DNA of 57,113 nt from Microcaldota archaeon (lineage in GTDB: Archaea; Micrarchaeota; Micrarchaeia; Micrarchaeales; CABMGC01), in assembly GCA_028866835.1 (NCBI GenBank), contig JAGWHJ010000005.1:1-57113 (forward strand), read 5' to 3'. Below are positions 7,637 through 16,030 of this stretch, one piece after another. Below the pieces are notes generated by a model. The model ran no database searches, was not told the DNA's origin, and saw only the letters and a program-made list of their open reading frames with translations. Positions within the stretch are counted from its first letter, which is position 1. Each line of letters starts with the position of its first letter. The position numbers and the translations under genes are program-made.

Positions 7637-8281
7637 TCACTTCAAAAGCTTATCCATCTCTTCCTTTCCATACTCTTTGAAGCCCTTCTTTGTTATCGCC
7701 ACCAATCTTGTTGCGTCGCCGGTGGCGGAATCCCTCTTCATTGCTATCTTGAGGGCCTTGAGCACGTGCTTTGCGGCTTCCTGGGTCGGCATAGACGGGT
7801 CGTATATGCCCTCTATATACCCGAGTGCTGTCAGCGAGCCGCTTCCTGTAGCAGTGAACTTGGCTTCCTTGGTGTATCCGCCAACGGGATCTATGTTGTA
7901 GATCTCCTGCGCGCCGCGGTTTATCCCACCAAGCACAAGCTGGACAAGGAATGGGAAGCCCTTGTTCTCCTGAAGTATTATTGATAGTATAGATGTTGCA
8001 GAGGTTGGCGTGAGCGTCTTGCCCTCCTCCATCCTGTAGAGCTCGTTCTGCAGTCTTATCAGCTTGACAAGGTACTCTGCGTCACCTACGCCTCCTGCGA
8101 TCGTCATGCCGAGGTTGTCGTTTATCTTGTATATCTTCACTGCCTCTGAGCTGGCTATGAACGTGTCCATGGTAGCCCTTGAATCTGAGCCCATGATAAC
8201 GCCATCGCTACAGACAAGCCCTATTGTTGTAGTTCCCTTTTTGACTGCTTCGTAGAACTCTCTATCTACCATTTTTATCAC
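7637..8281 (-). CDS. psmB: Proteasome subunit beta
   Basis: 214 residues. The propeptide is short and ends KKG before TTTIGL, so autocleavage at Gly16-Thr17 would expose the catalytic Thr. Lys and Asp of the active site lie in MGSDSRATMDT, and GVGDAEYLVKL is typical of archaeal beta subunits. It forms the proteolytic rings of the 20S proteasome. The ORF offers Met1 and Met4. Translation may begin at Met4 (MVDREF), since only the propeptide is affected. The gene is followed by fttA and preceded by the TRAM-protein gene on the same strand. No alpha subunit is in this window. Confidence 0.96.
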   Translation of the reverse strand: MIKMVDREFYEAVKKGTTTIGLVCSDGVIMGSDSRATMDTFIASSEAVKIYKINDNLGMTIAGGVGDAEYLVKLIRLQNELYRMEEGKTLTPTSATSILSIILQENKGFPFLVQLVLGGINRGAQEIYNIDPVGGYTKEAKFTATGSGSLTALGYIEGIYDPSMPTQEAAKHVLKALKIAMKRDSATGDATRLVAITKKGFKEYGKEEMDKLLK

Positions 8282-8310
8282 ATACGATTAGAACTAACAG
8301 GAAAAATAAA

Positions 8311-8550
8311 CTATATTATAAGAGTACCATTACCTATAAAAGGCTTGCTGTTGTCAAGCGCCTCGGCATAGGCAAAGTCCTTGTGCAACGATGTTATCTT
8401 TACCTTGTAGGTCTTCCCTATCCGCGCCCGGTTGTTTCGCAGGTACACGATCATGTTGCTGATCCTGCCCATGCCATCACCCTGTGGCGCCCTCGCCGAG
8501 ATGCGCAGGTCATATAGTCCGCCCTCTATTAGTTGTTTGTATTCTTCCAT
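8311..8550 (-). CDS. TRAM-domain RNA-binding protein
   Basis: The 79-residue protein consists almost wholly of one TRAM domain, an OB-like beta barrel: GLYDLRISARAPQGDGMGRI, then YLRNNRARIGKTYKVKIT and KDFAYAEAL. Stand-alone TRAM proteins are common in archaea, bind RNA and have been proposed to act as RNA chaperones. It lies upstream of psmB and fttA on the same strand (29-nt gap to psmB), which suggests an RNA/protein turnover unit. Shared transcription is inferred from spacing only. Confidence 0.85.
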   Translation of the reverse strand: MEEYKQLIEGGLYDLRISARAPQGDGMGRISNMIVYLRNNRARIGKTYKVKITSLHKDFAYAEALDNSKPFIGNGTLII

Positions 8551-8654
8551 CTCACTTACCCTCTACCAGTTACCCAATTCTTACTATGAGCCGCGCATAT
8601 ATAAACATTACCTACGAAATCGGTTTGTAGAACCTTATTTCTCTAGGAAAAAAC

Positions 8655-10286
8655 ATGGATGGGGAAGTCGAGACCGTGGGCGTCACCGCGGCAAAGAGGC
8701 TGTATCCTTTGCTGATAGGCCAGACGCTCGCGATAGTCTTCACTGCGCTGGTGCTCATAACGGTCGCAAGGCTCCTTACCCCGGGGCCTTACGGCTTGTA
8801 TTCGTTCGCATTCGGATACCAGGCGTTCATTGACGGGGTTTCGGCGTGGGGCATCGGCATCTATCTCGCGAGGGAGCTGTCGACGCACAGCTACAAGAAG
8901 GACTTCGACAGCATAATCAGCACGATAATGTCCGGATTCGCCCTGGTTATCCCGCTCGCAATCATACTGACGGTCATAGGCGTTGCCTTGAGCGGATACG
9001 TGGCTAACGCGTGGTTTCCGGGAGTTGGCGTGAGCCAGTTCTCCCTCCAGGCGGTATCGCTGATAACGTTCTTCATAGTGCTCCAGGGGTCCACGAACCA
9101 GGCGCTCATAGGGCTGAAGAAGAGCAGCTACTACGCCTTCTCCAGCGTCCTGACGGACATAATGCAGCTTCTCTTCGTGATCATACTGCTCGAGAACGGG
9201 TACGGGGTCAACGGAGCCATAATTGGCATGCTTCTCGGGCTCGCCATAGGAACCATGATATCGGTCTACTTCCTTTACATCGCGATCTCGAAGTACGGAA
9301 AATTCAGGTTCGAGATGCCGACTAGGAAGGGGATAATGGGCGCATGGAACTTCTCCCTTCCTATCGCAGCGAACAACTTCCTGAACAACGGCATGCAGAA
9401 CTTCGGCATACTCCTGCTGGGCCTCTTCGTTGCCACATCGATGATAGGAAACTACGGTGCGGCCTTGAAAGGATTGAGCCTCCTTGCCCTTGTCTATGGA
9501 ACAGTGAGCGCCGTGCAGATACCCACCTTCAGCGATGTGACTCAGGCTACCAAGACCGAGAAGCTCAACAACACCTACAACAAGGTGATACTCTACTCTC
9601 TGCTCGTCACCGTTCCTATTCTTGTGTACATAACGGTATTCTCCGCGCCGGGGCTTTACCTCATGGTGTCCGGCGCGTACGCCACCGCGCCGCTGTTCCT
9701 CTCGCTCATAGCAATAGGGTCATTGCTCAACCTTTTCGGCGTGTATGTGGGCCAGCTGCTGATATCGAAAGGCCACACGAAGGCCGTGCTCATGTACAAC
9801 CTCTACTCGACGGTGATAGAGGCGCTGGCCCTTGTAGTTCTCGTGTACATCATGCCGGGCGACCAGCTCAAGGTCGTCGGGGCGATAATCGCGAGCTTCT
9901 TCATGGGCAACATAGCAATGACCTTCTTCTTCGTCAGGGGTGCGAAGAGGCTCTTCATGATACGCTTCGAGTACGCAAGGATGGCGAGGCTGTACACAGC
10001 GGGCATAATACTCGGGATACTGCTCCTGCTCTGGTACGTCACAAGCGGATTCCTTGCCGGTGCGATAGGCAGCATAGCGCTCGCGGTGCTGCAGCTTTTA
10101 GTAGGTGCCGTGCTCACCGCGGTCCTGTTCCCGATACTGCTAGCCCTCATGAAGGTTATAAGCAAGGAGGACGTGCAGAACATAAAGAAGATAACGAAGA
10201 ACATGTACGGCGTAGGCCGCGTATCGGAACTGATACTCGAGTATGCATCGCACTTCGTGCGGCTCGAGGACGTGCCTAGCGCTTGA
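8655..10286 (+). CDS. Polysaccharide/oligosaccharide flippase (MOP superfamily, Wzx-like)
   Basis: 543 residues with about 12-14 hydrophobic helices. It has the family's characteristic beginning (LLIGQTLAIVFTALVLITVARLL cut by LTPGPYGLYSFA) and internal PxxxxNNFLNNGMQN. Proteins of this family flip lipid-linked sugars across the membrane, here probably for N-glycans of surface proteins, which fits the many Ser/Thr/Asn-rich secreted proteins in this window. The C-terminal ~55 residues are cytoplasmic. The gene ends convergently with pyrG, overlapping it by 11 nt. It is divergent from the TRAM gene with about 100 nt between. Confidence 0.85.
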   Translation: MDGEVETVGVTAAKRLYPLLIGQTLAIVFTALVLITVARLLTPGPYGLYSFAFGYQAFIDGVSAWGIGIYLARELSTHSYKKDFDSIISTIMSGFALVIPLAIILTVIGVALSGYVANAWFPGVGVSQFSLQAVSLITFFIVLQGSTNQALIGLKKSSYYAFSSVLTDIMQLLFVIILLENGYGVNGAIIGMLLGLAIGTMISVYFLYIAISKYGKFRFEMPTRKGIMGAWNFSLPIAANNFLNNGMQNFGILLLGLFVATSMIGNYGAALKGLSLLALVYGTVSAVQIPTFSDVTQATKTEKLNNTYNKVILYSLLVTVPILVYITVFSAPGLYLMVSGAYATAPLFLSLIAIGSLLNLFGVYVGQLLISKGHTKAVLMYNLYSTVIEALALVVLVYIMPGDQLKVVGAIIASFFMGNIAMTFFFVRGAKRLFMIRFEYARMARLYTAGIILGILLLLWYVTSGFLAGAIGSIALAVLQLLVGAVLTAVLFPILLALMKVISKEDVQNIKKITKNMYGVGRVSELILEYASHFVRLEDVPSA

Positions 10287-11880
10287 ACTTCAGCGCTTCC
10301 TGCACCAGCCCAATGAACGGCGGGCTCGGGACCTCCAGCCTGGACTTCAGTTCCGGATGGGCCTGCATGCCAATGCCGAAACCAGTGGTCCACTCGATGG
10401 CCTCGACAAGCCTCCTGTCGGGGGTTACCGCCGATATCCTAAGCCCCTTGCCCTGAAGCAGCTTCCTGTAGCTGTTGTTGAACTCGTACCTGTGCCTGTG
10501 CCTCTCAGAGATGCTGCTCTTCCCGTAGAGCTTGTAAGCAATGGATTCCTTGTCGGTGATAATGCATCTCTGCGAGCCTAGCCGCATCGTGCCGCCCTTC
10601 TGCTTTATGCCCCGCTGCGATTCTATAAGGTCTATCACCTTGTGCCTGCTTCCCGGATCGAACTCCGATGAGTTCGCGTCCTTCAGGCCGCACACGTTCC
10701 TGGCGTACTCCACGGTCATCAGCTGCATGCCCAGGCATATTCCAAGGTACGGCATGCCGCTCTCGCGCGCATACCTCGCGGCGTTTATCATCCCTTCGGT
10801 TCCGCGCAGCCCGAAGCCGCCGGTCACGACCATGCCGCTTATCCCGTTGAACTCCTCCGAAAGATCATCTTTCTCGAGGCTTGACGATTCCACCCACTTT
10901 ATGTTTATCCTGGTATCAGCCGCGGAGCCGGCGTGTATCAGCGCCTCCTTCACGCTGGCGTAGGAATCCTTCAGAGTGGTGTACTTGCCGACTATGGCGA
11001 TGTTCGCCGAATGCCTCGGCTTTATTATCTTCGCAACCTTGTCCTTCCATACGGCGAGCTTCACTCTGTCGATGGGCTTTTCCCTGAGCCCGAGATCCTT
11101 TATGAGCATCCGGTCGAATCCCTGCTCCATCAGGTGGAGCGGCAGGTTGTAAAGTGTGGGCTGATCGGAATCGTCCACTATCCTGTCGATGCCGACATTC
11201 CCGAAAAGGCTCAGCTTCTCCTTGGTCTTCTCGAGGAGCTTTGTCGGCGACCTGCACAGTATGTAATTCGGGACTATTCCAGCCTGCAGAAGGAGCCTGA
11301 AGCCTATCTGCGCGGGCTTCGTCTTCTGCTCCCCTACGGCGTCTATCGTCGGTACGTACGTGAGGTTGACAAATACAGTCTTGTGCTTCAGCGAGAACTG
11401 CCGCATAGCCTCTATGAAATAGCTGTTCTCTATGTCGCCAACCGTGCCGCCGACCTCTATGACCATCACGTCCGGCTTCTTGCTCTCTGCAATGCGCTCT
11501 ATCTTGCCTATTATCTCATTGGTGAGGTGCGGTATCATCTGCACGTCCTCGCCAAGGTAGTCGCCACGACGCTCCTTCGTTGTTATTATAGAGAAGAGCT
11601 TGCCTCCGGTTATCGAGAGGTCGCCGGTCAGGTCCTTGTTCAGGAACCGCTCGTAGATGCCGAAATCCATGTCCACTTCGCTTTTGTCATCAAGGACGAA
11701 GACCTCGCCGTGCCTGTACGGGTTCATCGTGCCGCAGTCGTAGTTTAGGTAGCCGTCGAATTTTATCGGAAAGACGCGGAAACCGTAGAAATCGAGAATC
11801 CTCAGTATCGATGATGTTGCAACCCCCTTTCCCAATCCGCTCATCAGTGTGCCTAAGACAACAACGTACTTAGTAGGCAT
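10276..11880 (-). CDS. pyrG: CTP synthase (glutamine-hydrolysing)
   Basis: 534 residues, normal for the enzyme that makes CTP from UTP, ATP and glutamine. The synthase domain has a variant N-terminus (GTLMSGLGKGV, then FDGYLNYDCGTMNPYRHGEVF) instead of the common GGVVSSLGKG and DPYLN forms. The class I amidotransferase half has the nucleophile Cys382 in GICLGMQ, plus a QAHPE motif. This looks like the archaeal/DPANN-type variant. A TATA-like TTTAAAG lies about 25 nt upstream of the ATG, so the mRNA is probably leaderless or nearly so. A short inverted repeat CGGCC-N4-GGCCG (11919-11932) and the end of an IS element lie just behind that promoter. Confidence 0.95.
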   Translation of the reverse strand: MPTKYVVVLGTLMSGLGKGVATSSILRILDFYGFRVFPIKFDGYLNYDCGTMNPYRHGEVFVLDDKSEVDMDFGIYERFLNKDLTGDLSITGGKLFSIITTKERRGDYLGEDVQMIPHLTNEIIGKIERIAESKKPDVMVIEVGGTVGDIENSYFIEAMRQFSLKHKTVFVNLTYVPTIDAVGEQKTKPAQIGFRLLLQAGIVPNYILCRSPTKLLEKTKEKLSLFGNVGIDRIVDDSDQPTLYNLPLHLMEQGFDRMLIKDLGLREKPIDRVKLAVWKDKVAKIIKPRHSANIAIVGKYTTLKDSYASVKEALIHAGSAADTRINIKWVESSSLEKDDLSEEFNGISGMVVTGGFGLRGTEGMINAARYARESGMPYLGICLGMQLMTVEYARNVCGLKDANSSEFDPGSRHKVIDLIESQRGIKQKGGTMRLGSQRCIITDKESIAYKLYGKSSISERHRHRYEFNNSYRKLLQGKGLRISAVTPDRRLVEAIEWTTGFGIGMQAHPELKSRLEVPSPPFIGLVQEALKFKR

Positions 11881-11947
11881 GAAGTATCTACAATTGGAAA
11901 GGCTTTAAATGTTTCTTGCGGCCGATTGGCCGGAAAGTAAAGACATT

Positions 11948-12100
11948 GTGACATCCTCCAACGACTGAAGGCCGTTGGCTTCCAATGGTGGCTTTTTGAT
12001 TGGTCATCTTGAACCACCAAATATAGTTCCTCGTTCAGCGGCATCCGCCTTCATGTGCGAAGGTCTTACGTTGTCTCCAGAGGCGTTACTTCCCGAATGC
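11948..12100 (-). ncRNA. Putative TnpB guide RNA (omega/reRNA)
   Basis: In studied IS200/IS605 elements the guide RNA covers the 3' end of tnpB and the element's right end, with the guide taken from the flanking DNA. Here the minus-strand tail of tnpB runs into the hairpin 11958-11978 and ends near 11948. The guide would then be the chromosomal bases just below 11948. The limits are inferred from family knowledge; the sequence shows only the hairpin and right-end motif. Confidence 0.4.
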
Positions 12101-13200
12101 CCTTCGGTAGCTCTTTTGAGTATATTTACACTTGCGTTCAAGTCCCTGTCCTTTGACATTCCGCAAATTTCACAGTTGAATGTCCTTTCCGACAATGGCA
12201 TATCTTGAACGTTTCCGCATTCACTGCATGTCTTTGATGTGTTCTGGGGGTTCACTCCGACTGCCACGCAACCAGCGCTTTCAGCCTTGTATTGCAGCAG
12301 CTGTGTGAAATTGCCCCATGAGGATTCGCTGATGGATTTTGCAAGATGATGATTTTTCATCATGTTTGCGACTTTGAGTTCCTCGTATGCGATGAATGAG
12401 TATGAATTGACCAGGGTGTAAGAAAGTTTATGGAGGCAATCTTCCCTGATTCTGGATATATGTTCTGCATGTCTTGAGAATCTGAGGACTGCCTTCTTCC
12501 TGTTCTGTGAACCTTTCTTCGAGCGTGATATTCCCTGTTGCAGGCGTTTCAAGGAATTGCGCTCTTTTGTGATTTTTATATTATGTAAAATGTTACCGTC
12601 CGAGAGAGTTGCATAATTGGCAATTCCTAAATCAATCCCGATAGCGGGATTTCCATTTGTGAAAGGGACTATATCCTCTTTCTCCGCTGATATTGTGATG
12701 TACCATTCCCCTGATTTGGTCTTTTTTATTGAAAGTGTCTTTGCCTTGCCTTCAATCTCCCTGTGATTTACGAAATTTACCTTTCCTATCTTTGAAAGTT
12801 CAATTCTCTTCTTTTCTATTTTAAATCCTGATTGAGGGTATGTCAATGACGATACGAAAGACCTGAAGCGGGGAAATCCTACCTTTAGCCTCTTTCCATT
12901 CCTTTTTTCTTTTGCTCTCCTGAAGAAATTCTTGTATGCCTTTGACAACCTATCTGGGACGTTCTGCAAGACTTGGGAATATACTTCATTATACTCTGGG
13001 TGTTCTTTCTTGAACTTCGTGACCCATTTTATCATGTCATACTTTGTAAAGGTCTTTCCCGTATCCCTGAAGTGTTCCTTTGCCTTTTCAAGAAGATGGT
13101 TGTAGAGTTCCCTGCATAGAAGCATCTGCCGGTTAAGAACAGACTTTTGCTCCTTTGAAGGATACGCCCTAAATTTGTATGTTTTTTTCAAGATGACCAC
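12004..13200 (-). CDS. tnpB: TnpB RNA-guided nuclease (IS200/IS605 OrfB)
   Basis: 398 residues, full length for the family. The N-terminal recognition domain (KKTYKFRAYPSKEQ start) precedes the RuvC core with Asp190 in GIDLGIANY and the Glu pair in YEELKV (273-274). It also has a zinc ribbon CSECG/CEICG (Cys325, 328, 343, 346) and the final RuvC Asp in DRDLNAS. All catalytic residues are present and the frame is open, so the protein may be active. Characterised TnpB proteins cut DNA guided by an RNA made from the element's 3' end, which helps keep the element in the genome. The gene is more AT-rich than its neighbours. The C-terminal ~35 residues overlap the likely guide-RNA region. Confidence 0.95.
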   Translation of the reverse strand: MVILKKTYKFRAYPSKEQKSVLNRQMLLCRELYNHLLEKAKEHFRDTGKTFTKYDMIKWVTKFKKEHPEYNEVYSQVLQNVPDRLSKAYKNFFRRAKEKRNGKRLKVGFPRFRSFVSSLTYPQSGFKIEKKRIELSKIGKVNFVNHREIEGKAKTLSIKKTKSGEWYITISAEKEDIVPFTNGNPAIGIDLGIANYATLSDGNILHNIKITKERNSLKRLQQGISRSKKGSQNRKKAVLRFSRHAEHISRIREDCLHKLSYTLVNSYSFIAYEELKVANMMKNHHLAKSISESSWGNFTQLLQYKAESAGCVAVGVNPQNTSKTCSECGNVQDMPLSERTFNCEICGMSKDRDLNASVNILKRATEGHSGSNASGDNVRPSHMKADAAERGTIFGGSR

Positions 13201-13336
13201 AGTTATTGCGCCATCAATATTTATATTTATACATGTTTTGTTGTTGCATTCGCTTTCGTCCCGCCTCTAAAGGTGGGATTTCCCCCCTATGAATATATAA
13301 AAATCTTCTTAATAATATACTAAACCAGGTGTATCG

Positions 13337-13858
13337 ATGCTGGAGATTGATGCAGGCTCAGAGGCGCCGAAGAAGGTGAACGCGCTGATAGAGATACCGA
13401 AGGGCAGCAACATCAAGTACGAATACGACGAGAAACTGGGCGCAATAAGGGTGGACAGGATATTGCACACTGCGATGTTCTTTCCATACAATTACGGCTT
13501 TGTAGCAGGCACGCTCGGGGAGGACGGTGATCCGCTCGACATACTCGTTGTGAGCTCGGCGGCTTTCTTCCCTAACACGGTCGTCGTGGCAAGGCCAATA
13601 GGCATGGTGCGGATGAAGGACGAGGAAGGAGTGGACAACAAGATAGTGGCAGTGCCGTTGCCGAAGGTCGACCCAGAATACGCGAACGTGAATGACATAG
13701 AGGATCTGAGCCAGCATACAAGGGACATGATAGTCCATTTCCTTTCCTACTACAAGGCCCTTGAGCCGGGCAAATGGGTCAAGCTGGATGGCTGGGACGA
13801 CGTGAAGAAGGCGCAGCAGTGCATAAACGATGCAATAAGCAGGAGAAAGAAGAAGTGA
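13337..13858 (+). CDS. ppa: Inorganic pyrophosphatase (family I)
   Basis: 173 residues, the usual archaeal length. The family I signature DGDPLDILV (residues 57-65 region) with its three Asp metal ligands is complete, and the substrate-binding EIPKGSNIKYEYDE and YNYGFV segments are present. The enzyme hydrolyses pyrophosphate in the cytosol and pulls biosynthetic reactions forward. An AATATATAAAAA box at about 13290 and AGGTG just before the ATG support this start. The gene lies directly beside the TnpB element and ends abutting the convergent NFACT-R gene. Confidence 0.96.
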   Translation: MLEIDAGSEAPKKVNALIEIPKGSNIKYEYDEKLGAIRVDRILHTAMFFPYNYGFVAGTLGEDGDPLDILVVSSAAFFPNTVVVARPIGMVRMKDEEGVDNKIVAVPLPKVDPEYANVNDIEDLSQHTRDMIVHFLSYYKALEPGKWVKLDGWDDVKKAQQCINDAISRRKKK

Positions 13859-14695
13859 CTATCGCACCTCCTTCGCGGAGAACGACCCCGCGGGCAGATG
13901 CTGCATAATGTAATCAAGGTCCGGATACCTGAGCGCCTTTGAGATAAGCTTCGCTGCATCGGACTTCTTTACCTTGCCGGGCCTCAGCAGCATGTAGCGG
14001 CTTATGTTGAGCTCATTGCAGGTCTTCAGCGGCGCGAAATTTATCCCTATTGCATCAGGTATGATCTTTACCTCTGGTATGAACTTGACGGGCCTTGCCT
14101 GTAGGCCTATCGTGGTTTCGTTCATGAAAACGGCGAGCTCCAGTGCCATGCCCTTGAACCATTCCCTCTCCCCTTCGAGAAGGAAGCTGCCCGTGCCGAG
14201 AGAGCCTTTCTCCTTCGACTTGCTGACCTGCGGCCTCTTCAGAGAGTAGACGTTAACCGTGGAGGCGCCGTCCTCCCATGCGCTCGAGAATATGCCGGCG
14301 AACTGCGCCGCCTCCTCCCTTACGCCCTGGGATGCCTTCACGCCGTCCTTCAGTATCACAACCGACGCGCCGAATATGTCGGCGTGGAAGAAGAGGTCGT
14401 TGTCGTCGAAGTGCTTGGAGTTAATCAGCTCATTCTGCTGTGCGCTCCTTCCGCCGATGCATAGCATGCCGTTGCTCGCGAAGAACCAGTTGAACTTCTC
14501 GTACCACTTCTTCTCCTCCACGTGCCTTATCCGCTTCTCATCGCGCTTCTTGCCCTCTATCTCCTTCCTTTTTCTCTCTAGGTCCAGTATCGCCTGCTCG
14601 GCGCCCTCTGCCTTGCGCCTCGCCCTCTTCGACCTCTCGAAATACTCCTCTGCATTCTGCTGCGCAGACTTTGTGTAATCGATTTTAAGCTCCAT
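13859..14695 (-). CDS. NFACT-R (DUF814) domain protein lacking the NFACT-N half
   Basis: 278 residues. An N-terminal charged coiled coil (about 10-65) leads into the NFACT-R core KKWYEKFNWFFASNGML, GGRSAQQNELI and DLFFHADIFGASVVI. These match the C-terminal half of RqcH/NEMF/Tae2 proteins, which bind stalled large ribosomal subunits and recruit tRNA-Ala for C-terminal tailing. Archaeal homologues usually have about 600-700 residues with NFACT-N and HhH domains first. Here these are absent, and no matching frame lies upstream, where secE begins 10 nt away. It may be a split partner of a gene elsewhere or a reduced form. Co-transcription with ftsZ-secE is likely. Confidence 0.85.
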   Translation of the reverse strand: MELKIDYTKSAQQNAEEYFERSKRARRKAEGAEQAILDLERKRKEIEGKKRDEKRIRHVEEKKWYEKFNWFFASNGMLCIGGRSAQQNELINSKHFDDNDLFFHADIFGASVVILKDGVKASQGVREEAAQFAGIFSSAWEDGASTVNVYSLKRPQVSKSKEKGSLGTGSFLLEGEREWFKGMALELAVFMNETTIGLQARPVKFIPEVKIIPDAIGINFAPLKTCNELNISRYMLLRPGKVKKSDAAKLISKALRYPDLDYIMQHLPAGSFSAKEVR

Positions 14696-14705
14696 GTAGC
14701 AGAAC

Positions 14706-14885
14706 TCAGGTTATGAAAGCGACTATCTGCGAGATCACGAAGCCAAGTATCCCAAGTATCAGTATGCCGACAAGCACGATCTTGAGGGTCCTCTTGAACG
14801 TGTCCATTCCCGGCTTGTAGCTCACGGCCATTATGTGGCGCGTGCTCTCGAAGAACTCCCTTATAGCAATCATAGGATTCTGCAT
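14706..14885 (-). CDS. secE: Preprotein translocase subunit SecE/Sec61 gamma
   Basis: The 59-residue protein has an amphipathic N-terminal helix (IREFFESTRHIMAVSYKPG) followed by one C-terminal transmembrane helix, the standard archaeal SecE layout. The motif ending in KP before the membrane helix is typical. It is the clamp subunit of the SecYE channel in the cytoplasmic membrane. I placed the start at the ATG at 14885, which gives the family length. An upstream extension would run into ftsZ in another frame. It follows ftsZ by 11 nt and precedes the NFACT-R gene by 10 nt, so these three form an operon. The frequent partner spt5/nusG is not next to it here. Confidence 0.92.
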   Translation of the reverse strand: MQNPMIAIREFFESTRHIMAVSYKPGMDTFKRTLKIVLVGILILGILGFVISQIVAFIT

Positions 14886-14896
14886 GGAAAGACCAG

Positions 14897-15970
14897 CTAG
14901 TGCTTCTCTTCCTCGAAGATCTCGTCGAGGTCTATGTCCTTGTTGTCCTCTATCTTCTTCTTTATGCCGTTCTCGGTATAGTCTGCAAACTCCACGCCGC
15001 TGAGCACGACCATGACCTTGAGAGAGGATTTCTGGAGCTTCGGCTCTATCCTCGCGCCCCATTTGAGCATCGAATCGGCGCTTATCCTGCTGGAGACGTT
15101 CTGGAAGATGCTCTCCGCCTCGCGCAGCGTCAGGTCGTCCCCTCCGACTATGTTCACGAGCGCCTTCTTCGCCGTGGAGATGTCAACGTCGAGAAGCGGG
15201 CTCCTCAGGGTGTTGTCTATCGCGACAGTCGCCCTGTCAGTGGTCTGTGTCGCATTGGCCTCGCCCATTCCTATGACCGCATAGCCTGAATCCTTCAGCA
15301 CGCTCCTGAGATCCGCGAAGTCCAAGTTCACCATCCCGGGCTTGGTCACCATCTCGACTATGCCCTTCGTTGCGTTGGCAAGTATCTCGTCGCTTATCTT
15401 GAATGCCATGTTTAGCGGCAGGTCAGGTGCGACAGAAAGCAGCTTGTCGTTCGGTATGATTATGGTAGTATCGGTTGAGCGCCTGAGCCTCGCAAGGCCT
15501 TCCAGCGCGTTCCTCATCCTTATCCTGCCTTCGCTTGCGAACGGGAGAGTGACAATTGCAACGGTGAGAGCGCCGAGCTCCTTCGCCTCGTGCGCTATGA
15601 TAGGCGCAGATCCCGTCCCCGTGCCTCCTCCGAGGCCGCACGTCACGAAAACTAGCTGCGCGTCTGCGAGTATGTGCCTTATGTCCTCCTTGCTCTCGAT
15701 CGCCGATTCCTCCCCGAGCTTCGGGTCACTGCCTGCGCCGAGGCCCTTGGTAAGCTTCTTTCCGAGTATGACCTTCCTGTGGGCCTTCGTCCTTGCAAGA
15801 TGAGGAGCGTCGGTGTTCATCGCAGCGACAGAGGCGCCCTCGATGTTCAGCTCGGACATCCTGGTGGCGGTGTTGGAGCCGCTGCCTCCCGCGCCCACGA
15901 TGTATATCTTGGGTTTTGCGGCCTCAATGAATTTAAGCACTTCTTCGTCGTCCTGTGAGATTTCGGGCAT
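14897..15970 (-). CDS. ftsZ: Cell division protein FtsZ
   Basis: 357 residues. The GTP-binding tubulin signature GGGTGTGS is at 114-121, with an N-terminal GAGGSGSNT loop and the T7 loop region NLDFADLRSVL. Downstream comes the C-terminal domain and a short acidic tail (DIDLDEIFEEEK) that may bind partner proteins. It polymerises into the division ring. A palindromic TATA-like AGATATATCT lies about 20 nt upstream of the start, so the mRNA is probably leaderless, and a GTAATA-AAAA-TATTAC repeat lies behind it. First gene of the ftsZ-secE-NFACT-R unit. Confidence 0.97.
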   Translation of the reverse strand: MPEISQDDEEVLKFIEAAKPKIYIVGAGGSGSNTATRMSELNIEGASVAAMNTDAPHLARTKAHRKVILGKKLTKGLGAGSDPKLGEESAIESKEDIRHILADAQLVFVTCGLGGGTGTGSAPIIAHEAKELGALTVAIVTLPFASEGRIRMRNALEGLARLRRSTDTTIIIPNDKLLSVAPDLPLNMAFKISDEILANATKGIVEMVTKPGMVNLDFADLRSVLKDSGYAVIGMGEANATQTTDRATVAIDNTLRSPLLDVDISTAKKALVNIVGGDDLTLREAESIFQNVSSRISADSMLKWGARIEPKLQKSSLKVMVVLSGVEFADYTENGIKKKIEDNKDIDLDEIFEEEKH

Positions 15971-16002
15971 AATACCAGTCGCATTAGATATATCTTTACA
16001 AA

Positions 16003-16018
16003 GTAATAAAAATATTAC
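16003..16018. promoter_or_regulatory. Inverted repeat upstream of the ftsZ promoter
   Basis: GTAATA and TATTAC are separated by AAAA, a perfect 6-bp-arm repeat. It sits just upstream of the ftsZ TATA-like box (15985-15994) in the 60-nt gap to the preceding nucleotidyltransferase gene. It is a candidate operator. It could also be a hairpin at the end of that upstream gene, whose stop is at 16031, but it lacks a clear U tract. Confidence 0.35.
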
Positions 16019-16030
16019 CGATATTTGGCG

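Larger units (their letters stand above)
11948..13280 (-). mobile_element. IS200/IS605-family element, tnpB only (IS1341-like)
   Basis: A single tnpB gene is flanked by hairpin ends. The end downstream of tnpB has stem CCAACG (11958-11963) with CGTTGG (11973-11978). It sits in the context GAAGCC...GGAGGATGTCAC read on the minus strand, a form seen at right ends of many archaeal and bacterial elements. The upstream end has CCCGCC (13260-13265) with GGTGGG (13272-13277). No terminal inverted repeats or target duplication are expected for this family. No tnpA gene is present, so the element would need a transposase in trans. The exact ends are estimates. It sits between the pyrG promoter and the pyrophosphatase gene without breaking either. 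Confidence 0.8.

Noticed and set aside
13260-13277. CRISPR repeat or terminator
   Set aside because: It is a single hairpin at the expected left end of the TnpB element; no repeat array with spacers exists anywhere in the window.
14886-15062. Upstream extension of secE
   Set aside because: It lies in another frame of ftsZ and is Arg/Gln-rich shadow sequence; 59 residues is the normal SecE size.
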